12,680 nucleotides of DNA from Ktedonobacterales bacterium (lineage in GTDB: Bacteria; Chloroflexota; Ktedonobacteria; Ktedonobacterales; JADMIN01): contig JAICKD010000026.1 of NCBI GenBank assembly GCA_025928125.1, forward strand, positions 1 to 12,680. The letters run 5' to 3'. The translations under genes were made by a program, and so were the position numbers. Under the pieces are notes generated by a model. It saw nothing but the letters and a program-made list of their open reading frames with translations, was not told where the DNA came from and did no database searches. Positions 6,652 to 12,680 of this stretch are shown piece by piece. Every line of letters starts with the position of its first letter. The first letter of the stretch is position 1.

Positions 6652-7938
6652 ATGAATATGCACGACCTCGAAGCGACCGATCCCGACATTGCCAATTTGA
6701 TCCGTCGCGAAGAGCACCGCCAGTTTACCGGCATCGAGCTGATTGCCTCCGAGAACTACGTGAGCGCCGCCGTCGCCGAGACGATGTCGTGCGTGATGAC
6801 GAACAAATACGCCGAGGGGCTGCCCGGCAAGCGCTACTATGGCGGCTGCGAGGTGGTGGACGAGGCGGAGCGGCTGGCCATCGAGCGCGCGAAGCAGCTC
6901 TTCGGCGCGGAGCACGCCAACGTCCAGCCGCACTCTGGCGCGCAGGCCAACGCCGCCGCATACCTCGCGCTGATACAGCTTGGCGACACCGTGCTGGGCA
7001 TGGATCTCAAGCAGGGCGGCCACCTGACCCACGGCGCGAAAGTCAATTTCTCCGGCAAGTTCTACAACTTCGTACCCTACGGCGTCAGCCCGGAGACCGA
7101 GACGATTGACTACGATGAGCTAGAGAGGCTGGCCCAGGAGCATAAGCCCAAGCTGATCGTCGCGGGCTTCTCCGCCTATTCGCGCACACTGGACTTCGCG
7201 CGCTTCCGCCAGATTGCCGATAGCGTCGGCGCGCTGCTGATGGCCGATATCGCGCACGTTGCCGGGCTGGTGGCGGCGGGCCTCTATCCCAACCCGGTCC
7301 CCTACTGCCATGTGGTCACCACCACCACCCACAAGACGCTGCGCGGCCCGCGCGGCGCGCTGATCCTCTCGACCGCCGAGTGGGGCGCCAAGATCGACAA
7401 GGCCGTCTTCCCCGGCACGCAGGGCGGCCCGCTGATGCACATCATCGCGGCGAAGGCGGTGGCCTTCAAAGAGGCGCTTGACCCGGCATTCACAGTCTAC
7501 CAGCAGCAGGTGATCGACAACGCGCAGGCGCTCGCCACATCGCTTCAAGATCACGGATTGCGGCTGGTCTCCGGTGGCACCGATAACCATCTCATGCTGG
7601 TGGATGTGCGCCCGCTGCACGTGACTGGCAAAGACGCTGAGGATGCCCTTCAGGCGGTCAACATCACCGTCAACAAGAATGGCATCCCCTTCGACCCAGA
7701 GCCACCCGTGCGGACCAGCGGCGTCCGGCTCGGCACGCCAGCCGTCACGACACGGGGCTTCGGCACGAGCGAGATGCGCGAGGTAGCCGGTCTGATCGCC
7801 GACGCCATCGAAAAGCGCAACGACCCTGACGCGGTCCAGCAGACGAAAGAGCGCGCCCTTGCCCTGGCGACATCATTCCCGCTTCCAGGGGTCTTGATTT
7901 CGCAGGGTCTGGAGCCGCACGCGCGGGTCACTCGCTAG
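6652..7938 (+). CDS. glyA: Serine hydroxymethyltransferase
   Basis: The 428-aa enzyme is close to the usual bacterial length (about 417). It interconverts serine plus tetrahydrofolate with glycine plus 5,10-methylene-tetrahydrofolate, using pyridoxal phosphate in the cytoplasm, and so feeds one-carbon metabolism. Visible family marks are Leu-Ile-Ala-Ser-Glu34-Asn-Tyr, Gly-Lys-Arg-Tyr-Tyr-Gly-Gly (59-65), Met-Ala-Asp199-Ile-Ala-His202 (Asp to the cofactor ring), Thr-Thr-Thr-Thr-His-Lys228-Thr-Leu-Arg-Gly-Pro-Arg-Gly (the cofactor lysine) and Gly-Val-Arg359-Leu-Gly-Thr-Pro-Ala (substrate carboxylate arginine). No key residue is missing. The ATG at 6652 is preferred over the one at 6658 because GGGAG lies eight bases upstream of it. 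An extended -10 promoter lies ahead and the EF-G gene follows after 101 bases. Confidence 0.97.
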   Translation: MNMHDLEATDPDIANLIRREEHRQFTGIELIASENYVSAAVAETMSCVMTNKYAEGLPGKRYYGGCEVVDEAERLAIERAKQLFGAEHANVQPHSGAQANAAAYLALIQLGDTVLGMDLKQGGHLTHGAKVNFSGKFYNFVPYGVSPETETIDYDELERLAQEHKPKLIVAGFSAYSRTLDFARFRQIADSVGALLMADIAHVAGLVAAGLYPNPVPYCHVVTTTTHKTLRGPRGALILSTAEWGAKIDKAVFPGTQGGPLMHIIAAKAVAFKEALDPAFTVYQQQVIDNAQALATSLQDHGLRLVSGGTDNHLMLVDVRPLHVTGKDAEDALQAVNITVNKNGIPFDPEPPVRTSGVRLGTPAVTTRGFGTSEMREVAGLIADAIEKRNDPDAVQQTKERALALATSFPLPGVLISQGLEPHARVTR

Positions 7939-7962
7939 CGCCGCTCCATTCCAGGCCTGCAT

Positions 7963-8006
7963 CCGATGATTGAATCGGCGGGGCGCAATGGGGCAGACCC
8001 GCCGAT
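7963..8006 (+). promoter_or_regulatory. Two mutually exclusive hairpins in the glyA-fusA spacer
   Basis: The segment 7974-7982 (ATCGGCGGG) pairs perfectly with 7998-8006 over nine bases with a 15-base loop. Its first five bases (7974-7978) can instead pair with 7963-7967 (CCGAT) around a six-base loop. Both hairpins cannot form at once. No T-tract follows, so neither looks like a classical terminator. The structure ends 33 bases before the EF-G ATG at 8040. Confidence 0.45.
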
Positions 8007-8039
8007 CCTGTTCGCAAGCGAAGAAAGGACACATCCCTT

Positions 8040-10088
8040 ATGAACGTCTATCGCGCGCAACAGATTCGCAACGTCGCCGTGATCGCGCATGGTGGGTCGG
8101 GAAAGACCTCATTGATGGATGCCGCGCTCTATGATTCGGGCGCGGTCAATCGTATCGGCAGGGTGGACGACGGCTCCTCCATCTCCGACTACGACCCCGA
8201 TGAGATCAAACACAACCAGTCCATCAACCTCACCGTGGTTCCCGTCGAGTGGCGTAACGGCAAGATCAACCTGCTCGATACGCCAGGCTTCGCGGACTTC
8301 GTGGGTGAGGTGATGGCGGCGCTGCGCGTGGCAGATGCGGCGCTGGTAGTGGTCTCCGCCGAGAAGGGCGTCGAAGTCGGAACCGAGCTGCTCTGGCGTC
8401 AGGCCAACAAGCACGACCTGCCGCGCATGGTTTTCGTCAACAAGCTCGACCGCGAAAACACCAGCTACGACCGCGCGCTCGAATCACTGCGCTCGCATTT
8501 CGGCACGCGCATTGTGCCGCTGACTATCCCCATCGGCGAACAGGCCAGCTTTTCCGGCGTGATCGATCTCGTCGCCAACAAGGCCTATAGCTTCTCCGGC
8601 GACAAAGCCACCGAGGGCGACGTACCCGGCGAGATGGCCGACGCCGTGCAGCGCTACCGCGAGCAACTTGTCGAGACGGCGGTCGAGAGCGACGACGACC
8701 TGATGGCGAAGTACCTCGAAGGCGAAGAGGTGACCGACGAGGAGTTACGCCGCGCCATCACAGCGGGCGTCGCCTCCGGGCAGGTTGTGCCGGTGCTAGC
8801 AGGCTCCGCCGCCAAGAATATCGGCATTCAGACGCTGCTTGATGCGATGAGCGAGTATCTGCCCTCGGCGGCGGACCGCGCGCCCACAGACGCGGCTGCT
8901 ACGCCAGTCGCCTTCGTCTTCAAGACGATTGTCGATCCTCAGAAGGGTACCCACTCGATCTTCCGCGTTTACCAGGGTACGATCAAGCCCGACAGCCATC
9001 TCTACAACGTCAACACCAGCACTGACGAACGGCTGGGGCAGCTCCTCTGCCTGCGCGGCAAGTTGCAGGAGACGATGACCGAAGTCCAGGTCGGCGATAT
9101 CGCGACGGTGGTGCGGCTGAACAAGACGCATACCGGCGATACGCTGGGCGCGAAGGATACCGAGCCGCTGCCGCCGATCAACTTCCCGCAGCCGGTCTAC
9201 ACCGCCGCGGTACACCCCAAGACGCAGAGCGACCTCGATAAGCTGGGTACCGCCCTCAATCGCATGCTCGAAGAAGACCGGACACTGCACGTGGACCGCG
9301 ACCAGGAGACGGCGGAGATGCTGCTCTCCGGCATGGGCGAGTCGCATCTAGAGATCGCCACCGAGCGCATGCAGCGGCGCTATGGCGTCGAGGTGCTCAA
9401 GCGCGACCGCCGCGTACCCTACCGCGAGGCGATCCGCAAGAAGGCGCGCGCCGAGGGGCGCCACAAGAAGCAGACCGGCGGCCACGGCCAGTTCGCCGAT
9501 GTCTGGCTGGAGATCGAGCCGCTGACCGACGGCGAGCAGCAGTACGTCTTCGAGAACAAGATCGTCGGCGGCGTGGTGCCGAAGGAGTATGTGCCAGGCG
9601 TCGAGAAGGGCGTCGCCGAATCGGTGCGCCAGGGCTTCATCGCGGGCTATCCGATGGTACATATTCGGGTGGCGCTGGTGGATGGCAAATATCATCCAGT
9701 AGACTCGTCCTCACAGGCATTTGAGACGGCGGCGCATCTGGGCATGAAAGAGGCGGTGGCGCTGGCAGGCCCAACACTGCTCGAGCCCATCATGAATGTC
9801 ACCATCACCGTGCCGGACGCGAACATGGGCGACATCAGCTCCGACCTGAACACCAAGCGCGGGCGCATCATGGGGATGGAGCCAGCCGACGAGGGTCTGC
9901 AACGCATCACCGCTCAGGCGCCGCTCGCGGAGATGCTGCACTACGCCACCGACCTGCGCTCGATGACGCAGGGGCGCGGCAGCTTCACGATGGAGCTATC
10001 GGGCTACGAGGAGATGCCCGCCAACCTCCAGCAGCAGGTGATCGACGCGCACAACAAGGAGAAAGAAGCCCAGCACGCCCACGCATAG
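8040..10088 (+). CDS. fusA: Elongation factor G, second-type (EF-G-2-like) translational GTPase
   Basis: This 682-aa GTPase has the five-domain layout of EF-G, which moves tRNA and mRNA through the ribosome. The G domain shows Ala-His-Gly-Gly-Ser-Gly-Lys22-Thr (G1), Asp80-Thr-Pro-Gly (G3), Asn134-Lys-Leu-Asp (G4) and Gly-Ser-Ala-Ala (255-258, G5). Domain II is at about 288-375, III at about 386-460 with Gly-Met-Gly-Glu-Ser-His-Leu, IV at about 463-580 and V after that. Domain IV keeps the tip loop Tyr-His552-Pro-Val-Asp-Ser-Ser, whose His matters for translocation in standard EF-G. The P-loop (not AHIDAGKT) and the switch I segment Asp-Tyr-Asp-Pro-Asp-Glu-Ile-Lys (50-57) differ from ordinary EF-G and match the EF-G-2 branch known from Thermus and others, where the role is less clear. 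The ATG follows AAAGGA at ten bases. Confidence 0.92.
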   Translation: MNVYRAQQIRNVAVIAHGGSGKTSLMDAALYDSGAVNRIGRVDDGSSISDYDPDEIKHNQSINLTVVPVEWRNGKINLLDTPGFADFVGEVMAALRVADAALVVVSAEKGVEVGTELLWRQANKHDLPRMVFVNKLDRENTSYDRALESLRSHFGTRIVPLTIPIGEQASFSGVIDLVANKAYSFSGDKATEGDVPGEMADAVQRYREQLVETAVESDDDLMAKYLEGEEVTDEELRRAITAGVASGQVVPVLAGSAAKNIGIQTLLDAMSEYLPSAADRAPTDAAATPVAFVFKTIVDPQKGTHSIFRVYQGTIKPDSHLYNVNTSTDERLGQLLCLRGKLQETMTEVQVGDIATVVRLNKTHTGDTLGAKDTEPLPPINFPQPVYTAAVHPKTQSDLDKLGTALNRMLEEDRTLHVDRDQETAEMLLSGMGESHLEIATERMQRRYGVEVLKRDRRVPYREAIRKKARAEGRHKKQTGGHGQFADVWLEIEPLTDGEQQYVFENKIVGGVVPKEYVPGVEKGVAESVRQGFIAGYPMVHIRVALVDGKYHPVDSSSQAFETAAHLGMKEAVALAGPTLLEPIMNVTITVPDANMGDISSDLNTKRGRIMGMEPADEGLQRITAQAPLAEMLHYATDLRSMTQGRGSFTMELSGYEEMPANLQQQVIDAHNKEKEAQHAHA

Positions 10089-10108
10089 CAGAGACCTCCC
10101 ATTGGAAG

Positions 10109-10136
10109 CCCCTCTCCCTCCGCAGAGGGGGAGGGG
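10109..10136. terminator. C/G-rich 12-bp stem-loop between convergent genes
   Basis: Bases 10109-10120 pair with 10125-10136 over 12 positions (one G-U) around a CGCA loop. The pyrimidine-rich arm is followed by its purine-rich complement and then by more G-runs (10139-10148). It sits between the EF-G stop (10088) and the SDR stop (10160), the place for a bidirectional terminator, although no T-tract follows on either strand. CCCTCTCCC/GGGAGAGGG stem-loops of this style recur between genes in many GC-rich genomes, so it may also be a copy of a dispersed intergenic repeat. Only one copy is seen here. Confidence 0.55.
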
Positions 10137-10159
10137 TTGGGGAGGGGGCCTCCAGCCCA

Positions 10160-10954
10160 TCACATAATTCCCACGACCATGCCACCATCCACCTGGATGC
10201 TCGTCCCGGTGATGTAGGACGCCTGCTTCGACGCCAGGAAAGCGACCAGCGCGCCGACCTCTTCTGGCTGCCCGATGCGCCCCAACGGCACGCCATGGCC
10301 AGCCTCCTCGATGGCCTGCTCGAAGCTGATGCCGCGCCGGGCAGCGTCCGCGCCACGTAGCTCGCGTTGCCGGTCCGTCAGGATGATGCCCGGCAGCACA
10401 TTGTTAACGGTGACTCCCGATCCGCCAATTTCTTTGGAGAGCGTCTTGGCGAGGCCAATCACCGCCGCGCGCAGCGCATTGGAGAGAATCAGGCCATCGA
10501 TTGGCTGTTTGACGCTGGTGCTCACCAGGTTGACAATGCGCCCTTGGCCGCTGGCCTGGAGCAGTGGCAGCGCCTCGCGCACTAGCCGGACGACGCTCAT
10601 CAGCGTAATCTGGAACGCCTTCTCCCAGTCGGCGTCGCCCACACTGGCAAAGCTGCCTGGTGGCGGGCCGCCCGCGTTGTTGACCAGCACATCCAGCCGC
10701 CCGAACTTGTCGCGCGCCTGCCCCACCAGTTGCGATGCCGCGTCCGGCGCGGAGACATCCAGCGTCATCGTCTCGACCCGTGCGCCGCTGGTGGCCGAGC
10801 GAATCTCACGCGCCGCCTCATCCAGCCGGAGCGGGCCGCGCGCGCAGATGAGCAGCGATGCGCCGTCCGCCGCGAGCGCTTTGGCGCTGGCCAACCCCAG
10901 CCCGCGACTGGCCGCGGTCACCAGCGCGACACGTCCTGAAAGCCCAAGGTCCAT
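10160..10954 (-). CDS. SDR-family oxidoreductase, atypical (BKR-like subgroup)
   Basis: This 264-aa protein has a Rossmann-fold short-chain dehydrogenase layout. The nucleotide motif is Thr13-Ala-Ala-Ser-Arg-Gly-Leu-Gly20, with Ala for the usual first Gly. Further marks are Leu-Asp-Val (66-68), Asn92-Asn-Ala-Gly95 and a C-terminal Val-Asp-Gly-Gly. The Tyr-x3-Lys catalytic pair is absent: the matching stretch is Leu-Ser158-Asn-Ala-Leu-Arg162-Ala-Ala-Val, and the usual upstream Asn is Thr117. This fits the conserved-domain subgroup of beta-ketoacyl-reductase-like SDRs that lack a full catalytic tetrad, so the reaction is uncertain. I start at the ATG at 10954: AGGAG (10963-10967) sits eight bases upstream, whereas the in-frame TTG at 10960 would leave only two. 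It diverges from the cupredoxin gene. Confidence 0.9.
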   Translation of the reverse strand: MDLGLSGRVALVTAASRGLGLASAKALAADGASLLICARGPLRLDEAAREIRSATSGARVETMTLDVSAPDAASQLVGQARDKFGRLDVLVNNAGGPPPGSFASVGDADWEKAFQITLMSVVRLVREALPLLQASGQGRIVNLVSTSVKQPIDGLILSNALRAAVIGLAKTLSKEIGGSGVTVNNVLPGIILTDRQRELRGADAARRGISFEQAIEEAGHGVPLGRIGQPEEVGALVAFLASKQASYITGTSIQVDGGMVVGIM

Positions 10955-10999
10955 CGGCAACGCTCCTATCCGCTGAAACGACGTCCACTACCTGCCGCA

Positions 11000-11005
11000 A
11001 TTATA
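11000..11005 (-). promoter_or_regulatory. -10 element (TATAAT) for the SDR gene
   Basis: The minus strand reads a perfect TATAAT here. The hexamer 17 bases upstream (GTATTC) is a poor -35. A start near 10993 would give a leader of about 39 bases to the ATG at 10954, which carries AGGAG. The rest of the 10961-11243 divergent spacer shows a TTGACG at 11101 on plus without a matching -10, and no gene. Confidence 0.5.
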
Positions 11006-11243
11006 CGCCTTTCGCGCCGCCCGAATACTACATGAAACGTCATCAGCCGCAGGCTATCTCCACACTCCCAGCGGCCATAGCCTGGCGCGGCAATAGCTAG
11101 TTGACGTAACAGCGCATCGTACTACCCCGCAGCACTCAGTGGCGCTAAGCCATTCTGCCGACGATCGGCTGGAAGCGCATCGGCGGATGTACGCCCAGGA
11201 GTGCGGACGTAGGAAGGACTTGTTGAGCGAAAGAAGGAAACCG

Positions 11244-11696
11244 ATGAACAGCCTGACTCTCACAAAGGCGCGCGACATCCCCTGGTGGTCCGGTATCCTG
11301 GTGGCTGGCATCCTGCTCCTTGCGGGCTGCGGCACGAGCACGAGCAGCAGCAGCAGCACAAGCGCGAACACGGCAACCGCACCCACATCCACCGCCGCGC
11401 CTGCCGGAACGACGTCATCCAATTCGAGCGTGGCCCAGGTGAAGATTTCTGAAACGAACGACAAGTATGGGTTCGCCCCCGCCACGCTTACCGTTGCGAA
11501 GGGGACCAGAGTCGAGTGGTCCAACGCCTCTGACGCGCCGCATACCGTCACGAGTGATAGCGGCACGACCCTGGCGTCCAGCATCATCAGCCCATCAGGA
11601 GGGACGTTCGATTTCACCTTTACCCAGTCCGGGACCTACACCTACCACTGCACGGTCCACCCCTACATGAAAGGCACTATCGTCGTTACAGGCTAG
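11244..11696 (+). CDS. Blue-copper cupredoxin lipoprotein (plastocyanin/azurin-like)
   Basis: The product has 150 residues and is a likely small electron carrier or copper-binding protein on the outer face of the membrane. Residues 1-29 form a lipoprotein signal ending Leu-Ala-Gly-Cys29. A Ser/Thr/Ala-rich linker (30-62) leads to a cupredoxin domain (about 64-150). Type 1 copper ligands are complete: His100 (Ala-Pro-His-Thr-Val), Cys136, His139 and Met142 in Tyr-His-Cys-x2-His-Pro-x-Met-Lys-Gly. I chose the ATG at 11244, with AAGGA five bases upstream and directly before the signal peptide. The frame opens earlier (11139), but that extension is basic and would bury the signal peptide. Partner proteins are not in the window. 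The stop overlaps the end of the convergent membrane protein gene. Confidence 0.92.
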   Translation: MNSLTLTKARDIPWWSGILVAGILLLAGCGTSTSSSSSTSANTATAPTSTAAPAGTTSSNSSVAQVKISETNDKYGFAPATLTVAKGTRVEWSNASDAPHTVTSDSGTTLASSIISPSGGTFDFTFTQSGTYTYHCTVHPYMKGTIVVTG

Positions 11697-12135
11697 GCGT
11701 CAGATACCAGGCGCGATGCCGCCAGATATACATGGTTACGACGATGCCAAGGGTGAAGGTCAGCATGTTGATGATGATCTCGATGATCGCCCCGCTGGCA
11801 TCGCCGCCCGCTGACACGTGGTATACACCGTTTTCGAGGTCGAAGAGCACATCGAGACAGCCTAGGTAGATGCCCGCGCCACCGGCAAGCAGCCCCGCGA
11901 GCAGTCCCCACGGACGGCGCAGAAGCAGTCCCACCGTCGCCAGGATGAGCAGCAGCCCCAGCCAGACATCGGCCAGAGGGAAGGCGTTCTCGAAGCGGTA
12001 GTAATAGTCCGTATGCAGCGAGGCCAGCAGATCGCGGTCGACGAAGAACCAGACGACCCAGTAGGCGAGGATGAGGACTGCCGCGAAGATCATCATGCCA
12101 GCGATGATGCCTCGGCCACGGGGCGCTTTGTCCAT
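11686..12135 (-). CDS. Four-helix membrane protein of unknown function
   Basis: The product has 149 residues. The ATG at 12135 is supported by GGGAG seven bases upstream, and the upstream in-frame extension to 12267 runs into the tRNA-Ser gene and is not credible. Four hydrophobic helices are visible at about 9-31, 54-72, 75-97 and 115-137. The loop after helix 1 is charged (Asp-Arg-Asp, then His-Thr-Asp-Tyr-Tyr-Tyr), and an Arg-Arg-Pro-Trp-Gly turn joins helices 2 and 3. The C-terminus is basic and short. I recognise no family. It may be read through from the serine tRNA genes just upstream on the same strand, since no terminator is visible in the 107-base gap. Its last 11 bases overlap the cupredoxin gene tail to tail. 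Confidence 0.8.
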   Translation of the reverse strand: MDKAPRGRGIIAGMMIFAAVLILAYWVVWFFVDRDLLASLHTDYYYRFENAFPLADVWLGLLLILATVGLLLRRPWGLLAGLLAGGAGIYLGCLDVLFDLENGVYHVSAGGDASGAIIEIIINMLTFTLGIVVTMYIWRHRAWYLTPSL

Positions 12136-12242
12136 GGGCTTGCTCCCTTCCAGAGCGCGGTGCAAGACGCGGAAACAAGAGAGCGGCTGCGCATCACTGA
12201 ATCGGATGGCAACCGCGCGTAAGTGGCTGGCGATATGGATGG

Positions 12243-12326
12243 CGGAGGAGGTGGGATTCGAACCCACGGTGCTTTTGGCACACGCGATTTCCAGTCGCGC
12301 CCACTAGGCCTCTATGGGACTCCTCC
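12243..12326 (-). tRNA. tRNA-Ser (anticodon GGA)
   Basis: Read on the minus strand, an acceptor stem GGAGGAG/CTCCTCC encloses a D arm, an anticodon stem CGCGA/TCGCG with loop CTGGAAA (anticodon GGA at 12292-12290), a long variable arm as expected for serine, and a T arm with TTCGAAT. The discriminator is G. A CCA end is encoded next to it (12242-12240). It reads UCC and UCU codons. Confidence 0.96.
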
Positions 12327-12338
12327 AGACACACGAGG

Positions 12339-12426
12339 CGGAAGGGGTGGGATTCGAACCCACGGAGCCCTTTTGGGGCTCACCGCTTTTCGAGAGCGGC
12401 ACCTTAAACCACTCGGACACCCTTCC
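12339..12426 (-). tRNA. tRNA-Ser (anticodon CGA)
   Basis: On the minus strand the acceptor GGAAGGG/CCCTTCC, an anticodon stem CCGCT/AGCGG with loop CTCGAAA (anticodon CGA at 12392-12390), a long variable arm and a TTCGAAT T loop form a standard serine tRNA. The discriminator is G and is followed by CCT, so CCA is not fully encoded, unlike its neighbour 12 bases downstream. It reads UCG. The T arm is the same as in the GGA tRNA. Confidence 0.96.
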
Positions 12427-12433
12427 GCCGGGG

Positions 12434-12463
12434 AGTATAGCACAGTCGCCGATTCTCCCGCAA
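12434..12463 (-). promoter_or_regulatory. Promoter candidate for the two serine tRNA genes
   Basis: On the minus strand TTGCGG (12463-12458) and TATACT (12439-12434) are 18 bases apart, and TGC directly before the second makes it an extended -10. The expected start, near 12427, falls next to the mature tRNA 5' end at 12426, so the transcript would have almost no leader. Confidence 0.55.
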
Positions 12464-12517
12464 GCAGCGGATGACCCCTTTTCTACAAAACAGTGGCCGT
12501 TTTCAGGGCTGGTCAGG

Positions 12518-12680
12518 CTACGCCCGCAGGAAGTCCAGCATCAGACGATTGAACTGCTCCGGCGCGTCGACGGGAATCCAGTGGCTGACCCCTTCGATGC
12601 GCTCGTAGCGCCACGGGCCTTTCACGAACGCGGCGGAACGCGCCATCGCATCCTCAGTGAGATACAAATCGCCCGTGCTA
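12518..12680 (-). CDS. Alpha/beta hydrolase, C-terminal part only
   Basis: The gene runs off the right edge; the last 53 codons plus TAG (12520-12518) are visible. The peptide reads Ser-Thr-Gly-Asp-Leu-Tyr-Leu-Thr-Glu-Asp at its start, then Gly-Pro-Trp-Arg-Tyr-Glu-Arg-Ile-Glu-Gly-Val-Ser-His-Trp-Ile-Pro-Val-Asp-Ala-Pro-Glu and a closing helix. The Gly-x2-His-Trp-Ile-Pro-x3-Pro-Glu pattern is the catalytic-histidine region of alpha/beta hydrolases of the epoxide hydrolase and haloalkane dehalogenase type. Which reaction is catalysed cannot be told, because the nucleophile and cap domain are outside. It lies 91 bases upstream of the tRNA pair on the same strand, with no clear terminator between. 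Confidence 0.8.
   Translation of the reverse strand, partial: STGDLYLTEDAMARSAAFVKGPWRYERIEGVSHWIPVDAPEQFNRLMLDFLRA

Noticed and set aside
11101..11125. TTGACG with TACTAC as a cupredoxin promoter
   Set aside because: The spacing is 13 bases, too short, and no alternative -10 is convincing.
11139..11243. An N-terminal extension of the cupredoxin
   Set aside because: It would place 35 mostly polar and basic residues before the lipoprotein signal peptide, while the ATG at 11244 has a proper ribosome site.
12223..12474. An open frame on plus giving peptides like Gly-Gly-Ile-Arg-Thr-His-Gly-Ala
   Set aside because: It is the antisense translation of the two serine tRNA genes. Such peptides are a well-known false protein product.
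1..12680. CRISPR array, insertion sequence or prophage
   Set aside because: No regularly spaced direct repeats, transposase or integrase motifs, or phage structural genes were seen.

Overview
The window is GC-rich, densely coding, and carries bacterial-style signals: Shine-Dalgarno sites, lipoprotein signal peptides, and extended -10 promoters of the TGnTAnnnT type. No marker gene fixes the taxon. The mix of DUF4190 membrane proteins with Pro/Gln/Tyr-rich tails, a small double zinc-ribbon protein, a protease ending in a Cys-x-Asn-Gly-His zinc ribbon and a second-type EF-G suggests a Chloroflexota-like bacterium (perhaps Ktedonobacteria). That is an inference from family resemblance. The region looks like chromosomal housekeeping plus envelope genes. 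I saw no transposase, integrase, phage gene or CRISPR array.

Left part (1-4460). A 5'-truncated PQQ-like beta-propeller protein on + converges on a minus-strand group read leftward: a 97-aa double zinc-ribbon protein (4459-4166), a 616-aa membrane-anchored trypsin-like protease with a cytoplasmic zinc ribbon (3815-1965), and an SGNH-hydrolase lipoprotein (1885-1124).

Middle (4460-6432). After a 398-base divergent intergenic region come three tandem + strand genes for small two-helix membrane proteins. They are DUF4190-type paralogs sharing a Ser-(Asn/Gln)-Gly-x3-Gly-Arg-Gly-x-Ala motif, and each spacer between them holds a strong stem-loop.

Housekeeping block (6534-10136). glyA (serine hydroxymethyltransferase) has a promoter candidate in front and is followed, 101 bases on, by an EF-G of the second (EF-G-2-like) type. 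The glyA-fusA spacer holds two mutually exclusive hairpins. A C/G-rich 12-bp stem-loop closes the block.

Right part (10160-12680). A divergent pair follows: an atypical SDR oxidoreductase on minus and a blue-copper cupredoxin lipoprotein on +. The cupredoxin gene overlaps by 11 bases a convergent four-helix membrane protein gene. Two serine tRNA genes (anticodons CGA and GGA) lie on minus behind their own promoter candidate. The window ends in the C-terminal 53 codons of an alpha/beta hydrolase on minus.

No wholly new system stands out. The items most worth a second look are the protease with an inside zinc ribbon, the DUF4190 trio with its spacer hairpins, the switch-like glyA-fusA spacer and the SDR without a Tyr-x3-Lys motif.
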